64,000 nt of DNA. Source: Bradyrhizobium erythrophlei (GTDB lineage: Bacteria; Pseudomonadota; Alphaproteobacteria; Rhizobiales; Xanthobacteraceae). The translations under genes were made by a program, and so were the position numbers. The number at the start of each line of letters is the position of its first letter. Positions within the stretch are counted from its first letter, which is position 1. The stretch lies in the NCBI RefSeq assembly GCF_900129505.1, contig NZ_LT670818.1, positions 7,535,001 through 7,599,000 of the forward strand, read 5' to 3'. The notes under the pieces were generated by a model, which was not told where the DNA came from, did not search any database, and saw nothing but the letters and a program-made list of their open reading frames with translations. Shown one piece after another: positions 24,602 through 33,421 of this stretch.

Positions 24602-26545
24602 TCAGCCGGCTTGCTTCACCCGCATGTACCATTCGACGAGGCGGCGAACCTGACGCTCGGTATAGCCGCGTCCCACCATGCGCGCGACAAACTCGCCGTG
24701 CTTCTTTTCGGTATCGCTGTCCTTTTTCGAGCCAAACGAGATAACCGGAAGAAGGTCTTCGACCTGCGAAAATATCCGTTTCTCGATTACTTCTCGAATC
24801 TTTTCATAGCTGGTCCAGGACGGGTTTTTGCCGCTGTTCTGTGCCCTCGACCGCAGCGAGAACTTGACGACCTCGTTGCGGAAGTCCTTCGGGCTGGCGA
24901 TGCCCGCAGGCTTCTCGATCTTGGTCAGTTCCTGGTTGAGAAGGTTGCGATTGAGCATCTGGCCGGTATCAGGGTCCTTGAAGTCCTGATCTTCGATCCA
25001 CGCATCGGCGTAATCCACGTAGCGGTCGAACAGGTTTTGTCCGTAATCCCCGTAGGATTCGAGATAGGCCTTCTGGATCTCGTGGCCGATGAATTCCGCG
25101 TAGCGTGGAACGAGTTCGGCCTTGATGAATTCGAGGTAGCGCTTTTCGACTTCATCGGGCAGCTGCTCGCGGCGGATCGCATGCTCGAGCGTATACATCA
25201 GATGGACGGGATCGGCACCGAGTTCCGTTGTGTCGTGATTGTAGGTTGCGGCGAGAATCTTGAACGCGAAGCGCGTCGAGACGCCGTCCATGCCTTCGTC
25301 GACGCCGGCGGCGTCCTTGTATTCCTGAACGCTGCGGGCTTTCGGGTCGGATTCCTTGAGGCTTTCGCCGTCATAGACCCGCATTTTTGCAAACACGGTC
25401 GAGTTCTCGTGCTTGCGCAAGCGTGACATCACCGAGAAGCGCGCAAGCGTCTCCAGGGTTGCCGGTGCACATGGCGCGGAGGCGAGTTCGGATCCTTGAA
25501 TAAGCTTCTCGTAGATCTTCTGCTCTTCGGTCACGCGCAGGCAGTAGGGCACCTTGATGACGCAGATGCGATCGATGAAGGCTTCGTTGTTCTTGTTGGC
25601 CTTGAAGTTTTGCCATTCGGATTCGTTCGAATGCGCAAGGACGACGCCGGTAAAGGGAACCGCGCCGATATTCTCGGTGCCGATATAGTTGCCCTCCTGC
25701 GTCGCCGTCAGCAGCGGATGCAGCATCTTTATGGGTGCTTTGAACATCTCGACGAATTCGAGGATGCCCTGGTTGGCCCGGTTCAAGCCGCCCGAATAGC
25801 TGTAGGCATCGGGGTCGTTCTGGGCAAAAGTCTCCAGTTTGCGAATGTCGACCTTGCCAACGAGTGACGAGATGTCCTGATTGTTCTCGTCGCCAGGCTC
25901 CGTCTTGGCAATCGCGATCTGCCGCAGGCGCGAGGGCTGGATCCTGGCGACGCGGAATTGCGAAATATCCCCGCCGAAAGCTTCGAGCCGCTTGTAGCAC
26001 CAGGGACTCATCAGTCCACTCAAGCGGCGGCGCGGAATGCCGTACTTTTCCTCAATCATCGGCCCCAGCGTTTCCGGATTGAACAGGCTGAGAGGGCTCT
26101 CGAAGACCGGACTGAGCTGGTCGCCGGCCTTCAACACATAGATCGGATGGACCTCCATCAACGACTTCAGCCGTTCGGCAAGCGATGACTTTCCGCCGCC
26201 TACCGGTCCGAGCAGATAGAGAATCTGCTTGCGCTCCTCCAGGCCTTGCGCTGCGTGCCGGAAGAACCCGACGATGCGCTCGATGGTTTCTTCCATGCCG
26301 TAGAACCCGGTGAAAGCCGGATAGGCTCGCATCGTCCTGTTCAAAAAAATACGGCCAAGGCGGGGGTCCTTGGCCGTGTCGATCATTTGAGGTTCGCCGA
26401 TCGCGGCCAAAAGCCGCTCAGCGGCATTGGCATATCGCATCGGATCGCCTCGACACGATTCCAGATATTCCGCCATCGACATTTCAGCTTCGCTTCGAAC
26501 CTCAAAGGACCGAGCGAAAGCATTGAACAGAGAATCGTTGTACAT
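24602..26545 (-). CDS. prkA: PrkA family serine protein kinase
   Basis: A 647-residue protein with an AAA+ module: Walker A LLGPVGGGKSSLAERLKSLM, the PrkA region with LFNPETLGPMIEEKYGIPRR and GLNRANQGILEFVEMFKAPI, then the PrkA C-terminal kinase-like domain (DPVHLMYTLEHAIRREQL). E. coli YeaG is the best-known relative and acts in nitrogen-starvation and stationary-phase survival. Start ATG 26545 with GGAGAGGG upstream; the frame to 26650 has no better start. Normally prkA is followed by yeaH (DUF444) and spoVR; here a different gene lies downstream, so it is orphaned in this window. Confidence 0.93.
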   Translation of the reverse strand: MYNDSLFNAFARSFEVRSEAEMSMAEYLESCRGDPMRYANAAERLLAAIGEPQMIDTAKDPRLGRIFLNRTMRAYPAFTGFYGMEETIERIVGFFRHAAQGLEERKQILYLLGPVGGGKSSLAERLKSLMEVHPIYVLKAGDQLSPVFESPLSLFNPETLGPMIEEKYGIPRRRLSGLMSPWCYKRLEAFGGDISQFRVARIQPSRLRQIAIAKTEPGDENNQDISSLVGKVDIRKLETFAQNDPDAYSYSGGLNRANQGILEFVEMFKAPIKMLHPLLTATQEGNYIGTENIGAVPFTGVVLAHSNESEWQNFKANKNNEAFIDRICVIKVPYCLRVTEEQKIYEKLIQGSELASAPCAPATLETLARFSVMSRLRKHENSTVFAKMRVYDGESLKESDPKARSVQEYKDAAGVDEGMDGVSTRFAFKILAATYNHDTTELGADPVHLMYTLEHAIRREQLPDEVEKRYLEFIKAELVPRYAEFIGHEIQKAYLESYGDYGQNLFDRYVDYADAWIEDQDFKDPDTGQMLNRNLLNQELTKIEKPAGIASPKDFRNEVVKFSLRSRAQNSGKNPSWTSYEKIREVIEKRIFSQVEDLLPVISFGSKKDSDTEKKHGEFVARMVGRGYTERQVRRLVEWYMRVKQAG

Positions 26546-26742
26546 GATCCCTCTCCTCATGAGGTAAACTGCTGGAACGCGCGGCAAAGTCCGACGGCCG
26601 ACCGAACAGATCGTCCGACTGCCGGAACAGTTAGGATCGCGCGGCATCAACTAGTCAGCGACTTGCTGCTTGGCCGTGGACGCACGAAAATCCCGCGGTG
26701 GTTATCTTATGGCCCGAGCAAATCTAATCGACGTAGGCCGCC

Positions 26743-26898
26743 CTAGCCGCGATCATTTTTGGCCTTCGGGCGCTTCGACCCGTTCCCCGCGCTGGGCTGC
26801 GTGTTGCGGACGGCCTCGGTCAGCATCTGGCGCAGCTCAACCTTCGTCTTCGGCGGCTCCCGCGTAAAGCTAGATTTTTGCCATTGGGTCACGGTCAC
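26743..26898 (-). CDS. small basic protein, 51 aa
   Basis: GTG 26898 opens VTVTQWQKSSFTREPPKTKV, then ELRQMLTEAVRNTQPSAGNG and SKRPKAKNDRG. Short rhizobial proteins with FTR-x-PPKTK-x-ELRQML-x-EAVRNTQP are familiar to me, always without function. It lies upstream of prkA but on the same strand with a 200-base gap. Confidence 0.5.
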   Translation of the reverse strand: MTVTQWQKSSFTREPPKTKVELRQMLTEAVRNTQPSAGNGSKRPKAKNDRG

Positions 26899-27129
26899 TA
26901 TGTGGGGATGCCCGAGGGAGAAGTAAATGCCACTGGGGCCGCAAAATCAGGGGCAGCCGACATCAACTATTTTGAGGATAATCCACGTCCGCTCCGGAGC
27001 GCTTAACGGACTCAACTGAGACATCGCGCTAGGTCCGAAATTGCCAATACGCGACATCGACTATGCAGTGAATTTACTATCGGCTGACCGATGAGGCGCA
27101 CGTAGGGAACTTCAGCGGCGGCGGCTCAC

Positions 27130-27435
27130 TCAGCTCGCTCCCTTCATCCGAAGTTGTTTCATCGGAAGAATTTCATACGTCGCACCGACATCATCTAGAA
27201 TTATCGGATCGGCGGCTGTCAGACGCTCTACCTCCGTTTGGTCCTTTGCAGAAAAGATCGACAGCCCCCACCCCCCTTTGGGATCATCTACAGGGCCGTG
27301 ACACACGATCGAACCAACTTCGGCCAGGCTCTGAAGGTAGTCGCCGTGAGCCTTCATGATATTTCTTTCGCTGTCGGTCATCGTTTGGATGAAGTCCGAG
27401 CGCGGCAGGATCATTTTGCACAAGAAGTAGGTCAT
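27130..27435 (-). CDS. YciI-like domain protein
   Basis: A 101-residue protein with the ferredoxin-like YciI fold: MTYFLCKMILPRSDFIQTMT at the start, MKAHGDYLQSLAEVGSIVCHGPVDD with the His-Asp pair expected near the active pocket, GGWGLSIFSAKDQTEVERLTAADPII near the end. Biochemical role of such proteins is poorly known. Intact and normal length. Confidence 0.75.
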   Translation of the reverse strand: MTYFLCKMILPRSDFIQTMTDSERNIMKAHGDYLQSLAEVGSIVCHGPVDDPKGGWGLSIFSAKDQTEVERLTAADPIILDDVGATYEILPMKQLRMKGAS

Positions 27436-27526
27436 TTGTTGCCTCTCTAGAGCTGAGGTTCAACAGAGCACGTCTGCGGCTTGGGCGGTAGAACATTGTG
27501 GCCAAGGGCCGGCCGATGTCTGGTCC

Positions 27527-27815
27527 GGGTCAAAAAGCTGAATAGCTCAAGTCGAAGCGCGTCTTGTAGCTTTCGACCACAGAAGTGGGTCTTTTGTTTT
27601 TTAAAAACCGGAATTCTGGCGTGTGAATGAGGCCCACCGGTCCGCATCCTCTTCGCGCCAGAGAATTGACCACCCCCCACCCCGAAGGTCTGACGACGCG
27701 CCTAGTTCCGGTTGAAGTTCACCTCAAGCAGCAAATCTTTGATGTCTGCTCTTCCCTCAACAACGGACGTTCACCAAAGGGGCGGTTACGTCAGCTTTGT
27801 GCCAATAACGGAAGT
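27527..27815. repeat. long dispersed repeat, copy R2
   Basis: GGGTCAAAAAGCTGAATAGC at the left (also at 3512), GTGGGTCTTTTGTTTTTTAA...GGCCCACCGGTCCGCATCCT, CCACCCCCCACCCCGAAGGT, CTCAAGCAGCAAATCTTTGA, then the GGACAT hairpin, GGTTACGTCAGCTTTG and TGCCAATAACGG: an intron-free target site. It lies between the YciI gene and the glycine-rich gene. Confidence 0.8.
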
Positions 27816-27868
27816 CGCGACCTGGCTTCATATTCCGGAGCTGTTCCTTTCCGCACGCGCGACTGCCG

Positions 27869-28555
27869 TCAGCCGCAGACTTGAACCGGCCTAATGCGCC
27901 ATCCGTACCGAGTATGCACACGGCGTTGCACGACATAGCAGCCGCCATTGTCATAGTAGGAATCGTCGTAGGCATAGTCCGGGTAATCCCAATAATCATC
28001 GTAGTAGCCGGGTCCCCAGCCGCCGGCGAAGAAGCCTCGATGGAAGCCTCGGCCATGGTGGAAGCCGCCGCGGCCGAAGCCGTGACCGAAATTGCCACCG
28101 GCAAAACGACCGAAATTGCCACCGGCAAAACGGTTGCCTTGAACCGCCCCGACACCGCCTCGCGGCGCTGTGTGCGCGAAGCTGTTGCCGAAGCCTCCAG
28201 CGCCAACGCCTCGCGCGCCGAAGCCTCGCCCGCCAAAGCCGCCACCACCGAAGCCGCCGGCATGTCCACCGAAACCACCGCCGCCGAAGCCGCCGGCATG
28301 TCCACCGAAACCACCGCCGCCGAAGCCACCGGCGTGTCCACCACCGCCACCGCCGCCGAAGCCACCGTGTCCACCACCGCCACCGCCGCCGAAGCCACCG
28401 TGTCCACCACCGCCACCGCCGAAACCGCCACCGCCGCCGTGGCCACCGCCGCCGCCACCACCGCCGCCACCACCGCCGCGCGCCAACGCCATGTCAGGCG
28501 CCAGCATGCCGATGGATGCTATCGCGCAAAGCGTGATCATGGTTTTACGCAACAT
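27869..28555 (-). CDS. secreted glycine-rich protein, paralogue of 2884-3369
   Basis: A 228-residue protein: signal peptide (MLRKTMITLCAIASIGMLAP, ending ALARGG), then nearly pure GGGG with regular HGGFGGGG and HAGGFGGGGFGG units, a Phe/Gly/His region, and the tail YYDNGGCYVVQRRVHTRYGW...QVCG. The tail is nearly identical to that of the protein at 2884-3369; the glycine block is longer here. GGAGAACAGGAG precedes ATG 28555. It lies 75 bases after a TPR protein gene on the same strand, a likely operon. Role unknown. Confidence 0.78.
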   Translation of the reverse strand: MLRKTMITLCAIASIGMLAPDMALARGGGGGGGGGGGGHGGGGGFGGGGGGHGGFGGGGGGGHGGFGGGGGGGHAGGFGGGGFGGHAGGFGGGGFGGHAGGFGGGGFGGRGFGARGVGAGGFGNSFAHTAPRGGVGAVQGNRFAGGNFGRFAGGNFGHGFGRGGFHHGRGFHRGFFAGGWGPGYYDDYWDYPDYAYDDSYYDNGGCYVVQRRVHTRYGWRIRPVQVCG

Positions 28556-28630
28556 CTCCTGTTCTCCTTCCGCAGAGGCGCACCCCACCCGTAAGCGACT
28601 ACGCTTTCCAAAATGGCGTTGCGGTTATAC

Positions 28631-29245
28631 TCAATAAACGAGACCTGTGCCGGGCGGCTTTTCGAGCGCGTCCGCCAAAGACCGATACTCCGCGCAGTCG
28701 GTTCCGCAGATCGCAGCGATCCGGCTCAGATGATACTCCGCCTGCTCGCGGTTGCCCTGCTCGATCTGCCACAGACCGTAATAATTCCAGGTCAGCACAT
28801 GGTTCCGATCCGCTTTCAGTGCCCGCTCGTACCAGACTTGCGAGAGCTTGTAGTCGCCGAGTTTACGATAGGAGTAGCCGATCAGGTTGGCCACGTTCGG
28901 GTGATCGTCGTGGCCGAGCGCCTGAAGCTGCTCGATCGCGGCAGCGTAAACGTGGTCATCATAGATCGTCGAATAGGCCGCGCGATACCCCTGAGCAAAA
29001 GCGGGATCGTCGAAAAGAGACTGGTTGCTGGGCTTCTTTTTGACTTTGTGGGTGGTGTGTGTGGCCTTGGCAGCTGGCGACGGTGTCGTCGAAGTGTAAG
29101 GAGAAGCATAAGGATCATAACCACCACCACCACCGCCACCGCCGCCACCACCTCCAGCCGCACCGGCCGGTGTTAGCGAGTACGCAGTAATCAGCGCCAT
29201 CAGAAATGTTGCTACCGTCCCAAGCTTGATCACTAGTTTGATCAT
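28631..29245 (-). CDS. secreted tetratricopeptide-repeat protein with glycine-rich linker
   Basis: A 204-residue protein: signal peptide (residues 1-29, ending AGAA), a run of eleven or so glycines, a Ser/Thr/Pro linker, then TPR units (IEQLQALGHDDHPNVANLIG, YSYRKLGDYKLSQVWYERAL, LTWNYYGLWQIEQGNREQAE). A CGTDC pair lies near the C terminus. It should act outside the cytoplasm as a protein-interaction scaffold. GCAGGAGG before ATG 29245 decides the start. It is the first gene of a pair with the glycine-rich protein. Confidence 0.78.
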   Translation of the reverse strand: MIKLVIKLGTVATFLMALITAYSLTPAGAAGGGGGGGGGGGGYDPYASPYTSTTPSPAAKATHTTHKVKKKPSNQSLFDDPAFAQGYRAAYSTIYDDHVYAAAIEQLQALGHDDHPNVANLIGYSYRKLGDYKLSQVWYERALKADRNHVLTWNYYGLWQIEQGNREQAEYHLSRIAAICGTDCAEYRSLADALEKPPGTGLVY

Positions 29246-29447
29246 TCGAGCCTCCTGCTCAAGCAGGCGGGTGACACCTCTAGCTGCGCATGTTAACTCC
29301 GCTTTGCTTGAAATATTCCCCTCGAAAAGATTTTTTTCCGAGTGAGATTTGGAAATAAACGCTAGCTTGGGTGTGACAGTCACGCTGTCCTTTTCGACAG
29401 CTCGGGTCACTGCAACGTCGATTTTGGCGTCGCGACCGAAACGAATG

Positions 29448-29740
29448 TCTCAATTGGGTCAAAGGCTGACCTCGAGCCGCTAATGCTCAAGGTCTGCTCT
29501 TCCATCCACAGCGGACATTCACCGAAGCCGCAAGTGGGCTTTTCCTTGTAAAAAAATCGAAGATTTTGGATATGAACCAGGCCGGTCCGCATCCTCTTCG
29601 CGCCAGAGAATTGACCACCCCCCACCCGAGGGTCTGACGACGCGCCTAGTTCCGGTTGAAGTAGACCTCAATCAGCAAATCTTTGATGTCTGCTCTTCCC
29701 TCAGAAAGGGACATTCACCAAAAGGGCGGTTACGTCATCC
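29448..29740. repeat. long dispersed repeat, copy R3
   Basis: Starts ATGTCTCAATTGGGTCAAAG, has the hairpin GGTCTGCTCTTCCATC...AGCGGACATTC, GTGGGCTTTTCCTTGTAAAA, CCACCCCCCACCCGAGGGTC and the second GGACAT hairpin, and stops at GGTTACGTCA. Its last three bases are the stop codon (TCA on this strand) of the small gene at 29735, so the TTGGCA side is missing. Confidence 0.8.
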
Positions 29741-29881
29741 GAACAATAAATAGTCCAGAAGCGCATAGTACAAGCCGCCAAAAGCGGGCAGCGCAATGGC
29801 GGCTAAAACAACGATCCGCACCCAGTTGACCGGTTGCTCGTGACTGTTCGTCACGGCCTCGTTTACCGAGGTGTTCGACAT
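29735..29881 (-). CDS. 48-aa single-span membrane protein
   Basis: ATG 29881 with AGGAGAG upstream opens MSNTSVNEAVTNSHEQPVNW, then one hydrophobic helix VRIVVLAAIALPAFGGLYYA and the end LLDYLLFG. The good ribosome binding site and topology support it. Its stop codon is formed by the edge of repeat R3, so the original C terminus may have been altered by repeat insertion. Confidence 0.55.
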   Translation of the reverse strand: MSNTSVNEAVTNSHEQPVNWVRIVVLAAIALPAFGGLYYALLDYLLFG

Positions 29882-30068
29882 GGGAAGCTCTCCTAAGCTA
29901 GAACGTCGAGAGTGAACCCAGTGTAAAATCGCAATCCGTCGAAACACCATTAAATTGAGTTTTAGAAAGCATCCATGCATCAGGCGGGGGCCGCCCGCCC
30001 TTTTCTCGCCGCCATTAGGGAGCCAACAGGGCGCGCCCTACGGCGGGCAGTGTTCCTGAAGGTTCCGT

Positions 30069-31091
30069 GTGATCGTCCGACGTTTGCTGCAACACAAGAC
30101 TATTGCATCCCGCCGCGCGGTCCTGGGCGGGCTTGCGTCCGCAACCAGCGTGCTCGCGCTCGGGGGATGCGCCCGCTTAGGCGCGACGGGCGCGTCCTTC
30201 GACGCTTCGCCGCTCTCAGTTGACCCTACATTGCTCGTCACAACCACACGCAAGCGGGTGAACGGCGGGCGCGCGAAGCCATGGTTCGGGCCGGAGCGCG
30301 CTTCTACGATGACCGTCGCACGGGCGAAGCTGGTGCCGCCAGACGACGGCCGTCTCTCTCTCGCCGCAGTCGGACTTGGCGATTGGCGTATTGAAGAGGT
30401 CGAGCCGGTGTCGGGGGAGGTCGGCGATCTTCTTGCGCAGGCCGGCGGCGGACCAGACGTCCTGATCTACGTGCACGGCTTCAAACAGACGTTCGAGACA
30501 GCGGCGCTCGATGCCGCGCACCTCTCCGATGCAATCAAGTTCCGCGGCCGGACAATGGTATTCTCCTGGCCCTCCAAGGCGGGATTTTTCGACTACGCCT
30601 ATGACCGTGAAAGCGCGATGTGGTCCCGCGACGACTTCGAACGCGTGCTCTCTTCCATCGTGTCGGCTCCGGGCGGCGGCCGCGTCCACATCGTCGCGCA
30701 CAGCATGGGAACCATGCTGACGCTCGAAAGCTTGCGTCAGCTCTATGCGCGATACGGTGACACCGTTGCGGGAAGGATCGGCGCGGTAGTGTTTGCCGCA
30801 CCGGACATCGATATGGACGTGTTCTCGTCGGCAATCAACCGCATCGGTCCGCTCGCCGGCAAGATCACCGTCATCGCCGCGACGAACGATCGCGCGTTGG
30901 CGCTGTCGGGACGAATCGCTGGCGGGATGACACGAGTCGGCGCCGCCGAGAAGGCCGCCATCGAGCAGCTCGGGGTGCGTGTGATCGATGCTTCCCAGGC
31001 AGGCTGGGGTATCATCAACCACGATTTGTTCCTGTCGAATGCGGAGGTGCAGCAGGTGATACGCCGCTCGATTGATACCGCGGCTGCGTGA
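30069..31091 (+). CDS. alpha/beta hydrolase (DUF900), exported lipoprotein
   Basis: A 340-residue protein with a Tat/lipoprotein leader (SRRAVLGGLASATSVLALGGC, lipobox LGGC at about residue 35). The DUF900 hydrolase body shows DVLIYVHGFKQTFETAALDA (oxyanion region), FSWPSKAGFFDYAYDRESAM, the nucleophile elbow HIVAHSMGT (Ser), VFAAPDIDMDVF (Asp) and a C-terminal WGIINHDLFLS (His). A lipase/esterase-like activity at the envelope is expected; substrate unknown. GTG start at 30069. Confidence 0.85.
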   Translation: MIVRRLLQHKTIASRRAVLGGLASATSVLALGGCARLGATGASFDASPLSVDPTLLVTTTRKRVNGGRAKPWFGPERASTMTVARAKLVPPDDGRLSLAAVGLGDWRIEEVEPVSGEVGDLLAQAGGGPDVLIYVHGFKQTFETAALDAAHLSDAIKFRGRTMVFSWPSKAGFFDYAYDRESAMWSRDDFERVLSSIVSAPGGGRVHIVAHSMGTMLTLESLRQLYARYGDTVAGRIGAVVFAAPDIDMDVFSSAINRIGPLAGKITVIAATNDRALALSGRIAGGMTRVGAAEKAAIEQLGVRVIDASQAGWGIINHDLFLSNAEVQQVIRRSIDTAAA

Positions 31092-31316
31092 ACTCGGCTT
31101 GGCAAAAACGACCACGCAGGAGTGCTTGCCGGGCGCTTGTAGCGCTCTCGCGTAGAGTGGCGCGCCACGGGCGATGATGATGGGCACTATTTGTTTCGCC
31201 GTGGCGCAATGATGCCGGCGTCCGCCACACACCCAAATCGGCAAAGCGGCGACGGGCTGCGATATTGCGCTACGCCTCACCGACAGCTCTCTTCCGGATG
31301 TCGCGGGGCGGTCCGG

Positions 31317-31871
31317 TTATTCGTCCTTCCATTTGATAGAGCAGCCAATAGACGCCTTTTGGTCAGCCGGCGCCAGACCGGTGTTCGCAATCGCGCGCAT
31401 GGCCTCGACGAGCTCTCGAGGCGCCCTCGCGCGAGGCGGAGTTGCGCGGCCTTCGTCGAGCCGGCCGCGATACTTGAGCTTGCGGTCGGCATTGTAACCG
31501 AAGAAGTCCGGCGTACAGACCGCCCCATACGCGCGGGCGACTGTCTGGGTCTCGTCGTGGAGATATGGAAACGGGAAATCATGAGCCTTCGCGAAACGCT
31601 TCATATTCTCAAATGAGTCTTCGGGATAGCTCGCCGCATCGTTCGAACAAATCGCCGCAAAGCCTATGCTCTCCGACATCAGCACGCGGGCGTCCGAAAC
31701 CATGCGGTCGATCACCGCTTTGACATAGGGACAATGGTTGCAGATGAAGACGACGACCGTGCCTTTTTCGCCCGCAACGTCGTCCAGTGCGTAAGTCTTG
31801 CCGTCGGTGGCCGGAAGCCGGAACTCCGCGGCCGGCGCATCAAGAACGACTTGGGTAGCTGTTGTCGCCAT
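31317..31871 (-). CDS. thioredoxin-like redoxin (AhpC/TSA-type) protein
   Basis: A 184-residue protein: APAAEFRLPATDGKTYALDD, VVVFICNHCPYVKAVIDRMV (N-x-C-P-Y redox region), IGFAAICSNDAASYPEDSFE, FPFPYLHDETQTVARAYGAV, CTPDFFGYNADRKLKYRGRL. This is the group of redoxins with CNHCPYVKA and a C-T-P-D-F loop, found widely in bacteria, with probable peroxidase or disulfide exchange function that is not proven. AAGGAGG precedes ATG 31871. Confidence 0.85.
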   Translation of the reverse strand: MATTATQVVLDAPAAEFRLPATDGKTYALDDVAGEKGTVVVFICNHCPYVKAVIDRMVSDARVLMSESIGFAAICSNDAASYPEDSFENMKRFAKAHDFPFPYLHDETQTVARAYGAVCTPDFFGYNADRKLKYRGRLDEGRATPPRARAPRELVEAMRAIANTGLAPADQKASIGCSIKWKDE

Positions 31872-32176
31872 ATCGCACCTCCTTGTGCCCAAATATCCGC
31901 TGACGACGGCCTGCCGGGGCACAGTTTCAAAAGCCTGCTCGCCAGTCGCGTCGTTTCCGGTCGTACCTTAACAGCCGACATTTGGACGAGCGCGGGATTT
32001 CGTCGGTGTGGGCCAGGAGCCAACCAAATGCGGGACCTACAGATAAGGGCTGCATCGGCAGCCGCTGCATCATCGAGCGGGTTCCCCCCGGGGCCCTAGT
32101 GAGATCAAGATTTCTCCGCTTTTGGACCTCGATATCAGTGCATGGTCGGCAAGAACTGCAAGCGGAGGTTCAGCCA
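31872..32176. other. intergenic stretch, divergent promoters
   Basis: Lies between the divergent redoxin and the gene at 32177. Contains a short GGACAT-type relic (ACCTTAACAGCCGACATTTG near 31965). No gene seen. Confidence 0.4.
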
Positions 32177-32656
32177 ATGCCGATAAGAGACGGCTTTGAT
32201 CCGAACCACCCTTTGCCTTTCTTTCTCTCCGGTCATGCTGATGAGCACGAGGAACGCGGCTCGTTGCTGCTCCTCAATGCGAGTATTTTGGTTCTAGTGG
32301 CGTCACTGGTCGGTATGGCGATTCTCCTATCGTTCGGAAATCCGGCGAAGGTCTTTGCGGACATCAAAACTTCGCTGACCGACATTTCGGCTCTTCAGCC
32401 TGCCACCGTTCAAACGACGCCGACTGCATGGGGCGCGCCAGCCCGCGATGAAATTGCTACCACTTTTGATACCGCCCATCAGAGCCAGGCAGAAATCAGG
32501 GCGGCACCACCTGGAGCCCCGTTGAAACAATTTCAAGATTGGGCGGCCAAGGAAGATGCACGCGCACAAATCGAGACTGTGCGGCCCGCGCAAGATGCAC
32601 GAGCACAGATTTTGCAAAATGCTCAAGCACGCGTCCTTCCCATCCAAAGGCACTGA
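32177..32656 (+). CDS. membrane protein with QDARAQI repeats, C terminus frameshifted
   Basis: MPIRDGFDPNHPLPFFLSGH, one hydrophobic span (SLLLLNASILVLVASLVGMAILLSF, residues 30-54), then a Pro/Ala-rich part and a repeated unit DARAQI (EDARAQIETVRPAQDARAQI). The frame stops at 32656, but the next frame continues the same repeat with VQDARAEIQNLQNPRARVRR and DQDARV to about 32760. Intact homologues I recall have the longer repeat tail, so one base near 32640 shifts the end. Function unknown; a periplasmic repeat tail is likely. Confidence 0.55.
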   Translation: MPIRDGFDPNHPLPFFLSGHADEHEERGSLLLLNASILVLVASLVGMAILLSFGNPAKVFADIKTSLTDISALQPATVQTTPTAWGAPARDEIATTFDTAHQSQAEIRAAPPGAPLKQFQDWAAKEDARAQIETVRPAQDARAQILQNAQARVLPIQRH

Positions 32657-33002
32657 AGGGTCCGCCCGTCCAAGATGCACGAGCAGAGATCCAGAATCTG
32701 CAGAATCCTCGAGCGAGGGTCCGGCGGGATCAAGATGCGCGGGTGGCGGAGCAGCATAGCAAACTATCGAATTCCCGCCGACCACCGGCGGGTACCAAGG
32801 TCCCTGCCGGGACGCTGGCGTTGGTGCGATCGCCCCTGGCTTTGCGATGCTCAAAAAAGCAAGCGCGCTTCACACATTGATCCACCAGCGTCATCCTACG
32901 CCATCATGCGGAGGGCATGCCCCTACCGCGGAGAGAACCATGAACCCGGCAAGGATGTTTTTGGAGAGTCTTGACCGCAGGCCCGGAATTAGAGAACAGC
33001 CA

Positions 33003-33325
33003 GGGTCATCTGCGGACCTCAGGAAGCAAATGCTCAAGGTCTGCTATTTCCTCAACAGCGGACATTCGCAACACTACGGTCTACCGACCAGGTCGCCTCG
33101 AGAGGGTGGGTTTTTCCTTTTAAAAAAACTGAAAATTCTGCATACGAACCAGGCCCACCGGTCCGCATCCTCTTTGCGCCAGAGAATTGACCACCCCCCA
33201 CCCCGAAGGTCTGACGACGCGCCTAGTTCCGGTTGAAGTAGACCTCAAGCAGCAAATCTTTGATGTCTGCTCACCTCAACAACGGACATTCACCAAAGGG
33301 GCGGTTACGTCAGCTTTGTGCCAGG
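33003..33325. repeat. long dispersed repeat, copy R4
   Basis: AATGCTCAAGGTCTGCTATT, CCTCAACAGCGGACATTCGC, GGTGGGTTTTTCCTTTTAAA, GGCCCACCGGTCCGCATCCT, CCACCCCCCACCCCGAAGGT, CTCAAGCAGCAAATCTTTGA, GGACAT hairpin, GGTTACGTCAGCTTTG, TGCCA. Nearly base-for-base like R2 across the second half. Confidence 0.8.
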
Positions 33326-33421
33326 AGGAGACTCTCGCGCTGCAGCAAACGCAACACTATCTTCATTCGGCCCGGTTTCGACGCGGCGCGCCATGCAATC
33401 CTGATTGGAGAGGAACCTCGA

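Noticed and set aside
27757..28637. Long poly-Ala/Val, poly-Thr/Ala and poly-Pro frames on both strands
   Set aside because: These are shadows of the GGN-rich glycine-rich gene at 27869-28555 in the other frames.
27447..29625. Frames starting MGGGQFSGAKRMRTGG
   Set aside because: They arise from the CCACCCCCCACC and CCGGTCCGC blocks of the dispersed repeat; no ribosome binding site and no independent family.
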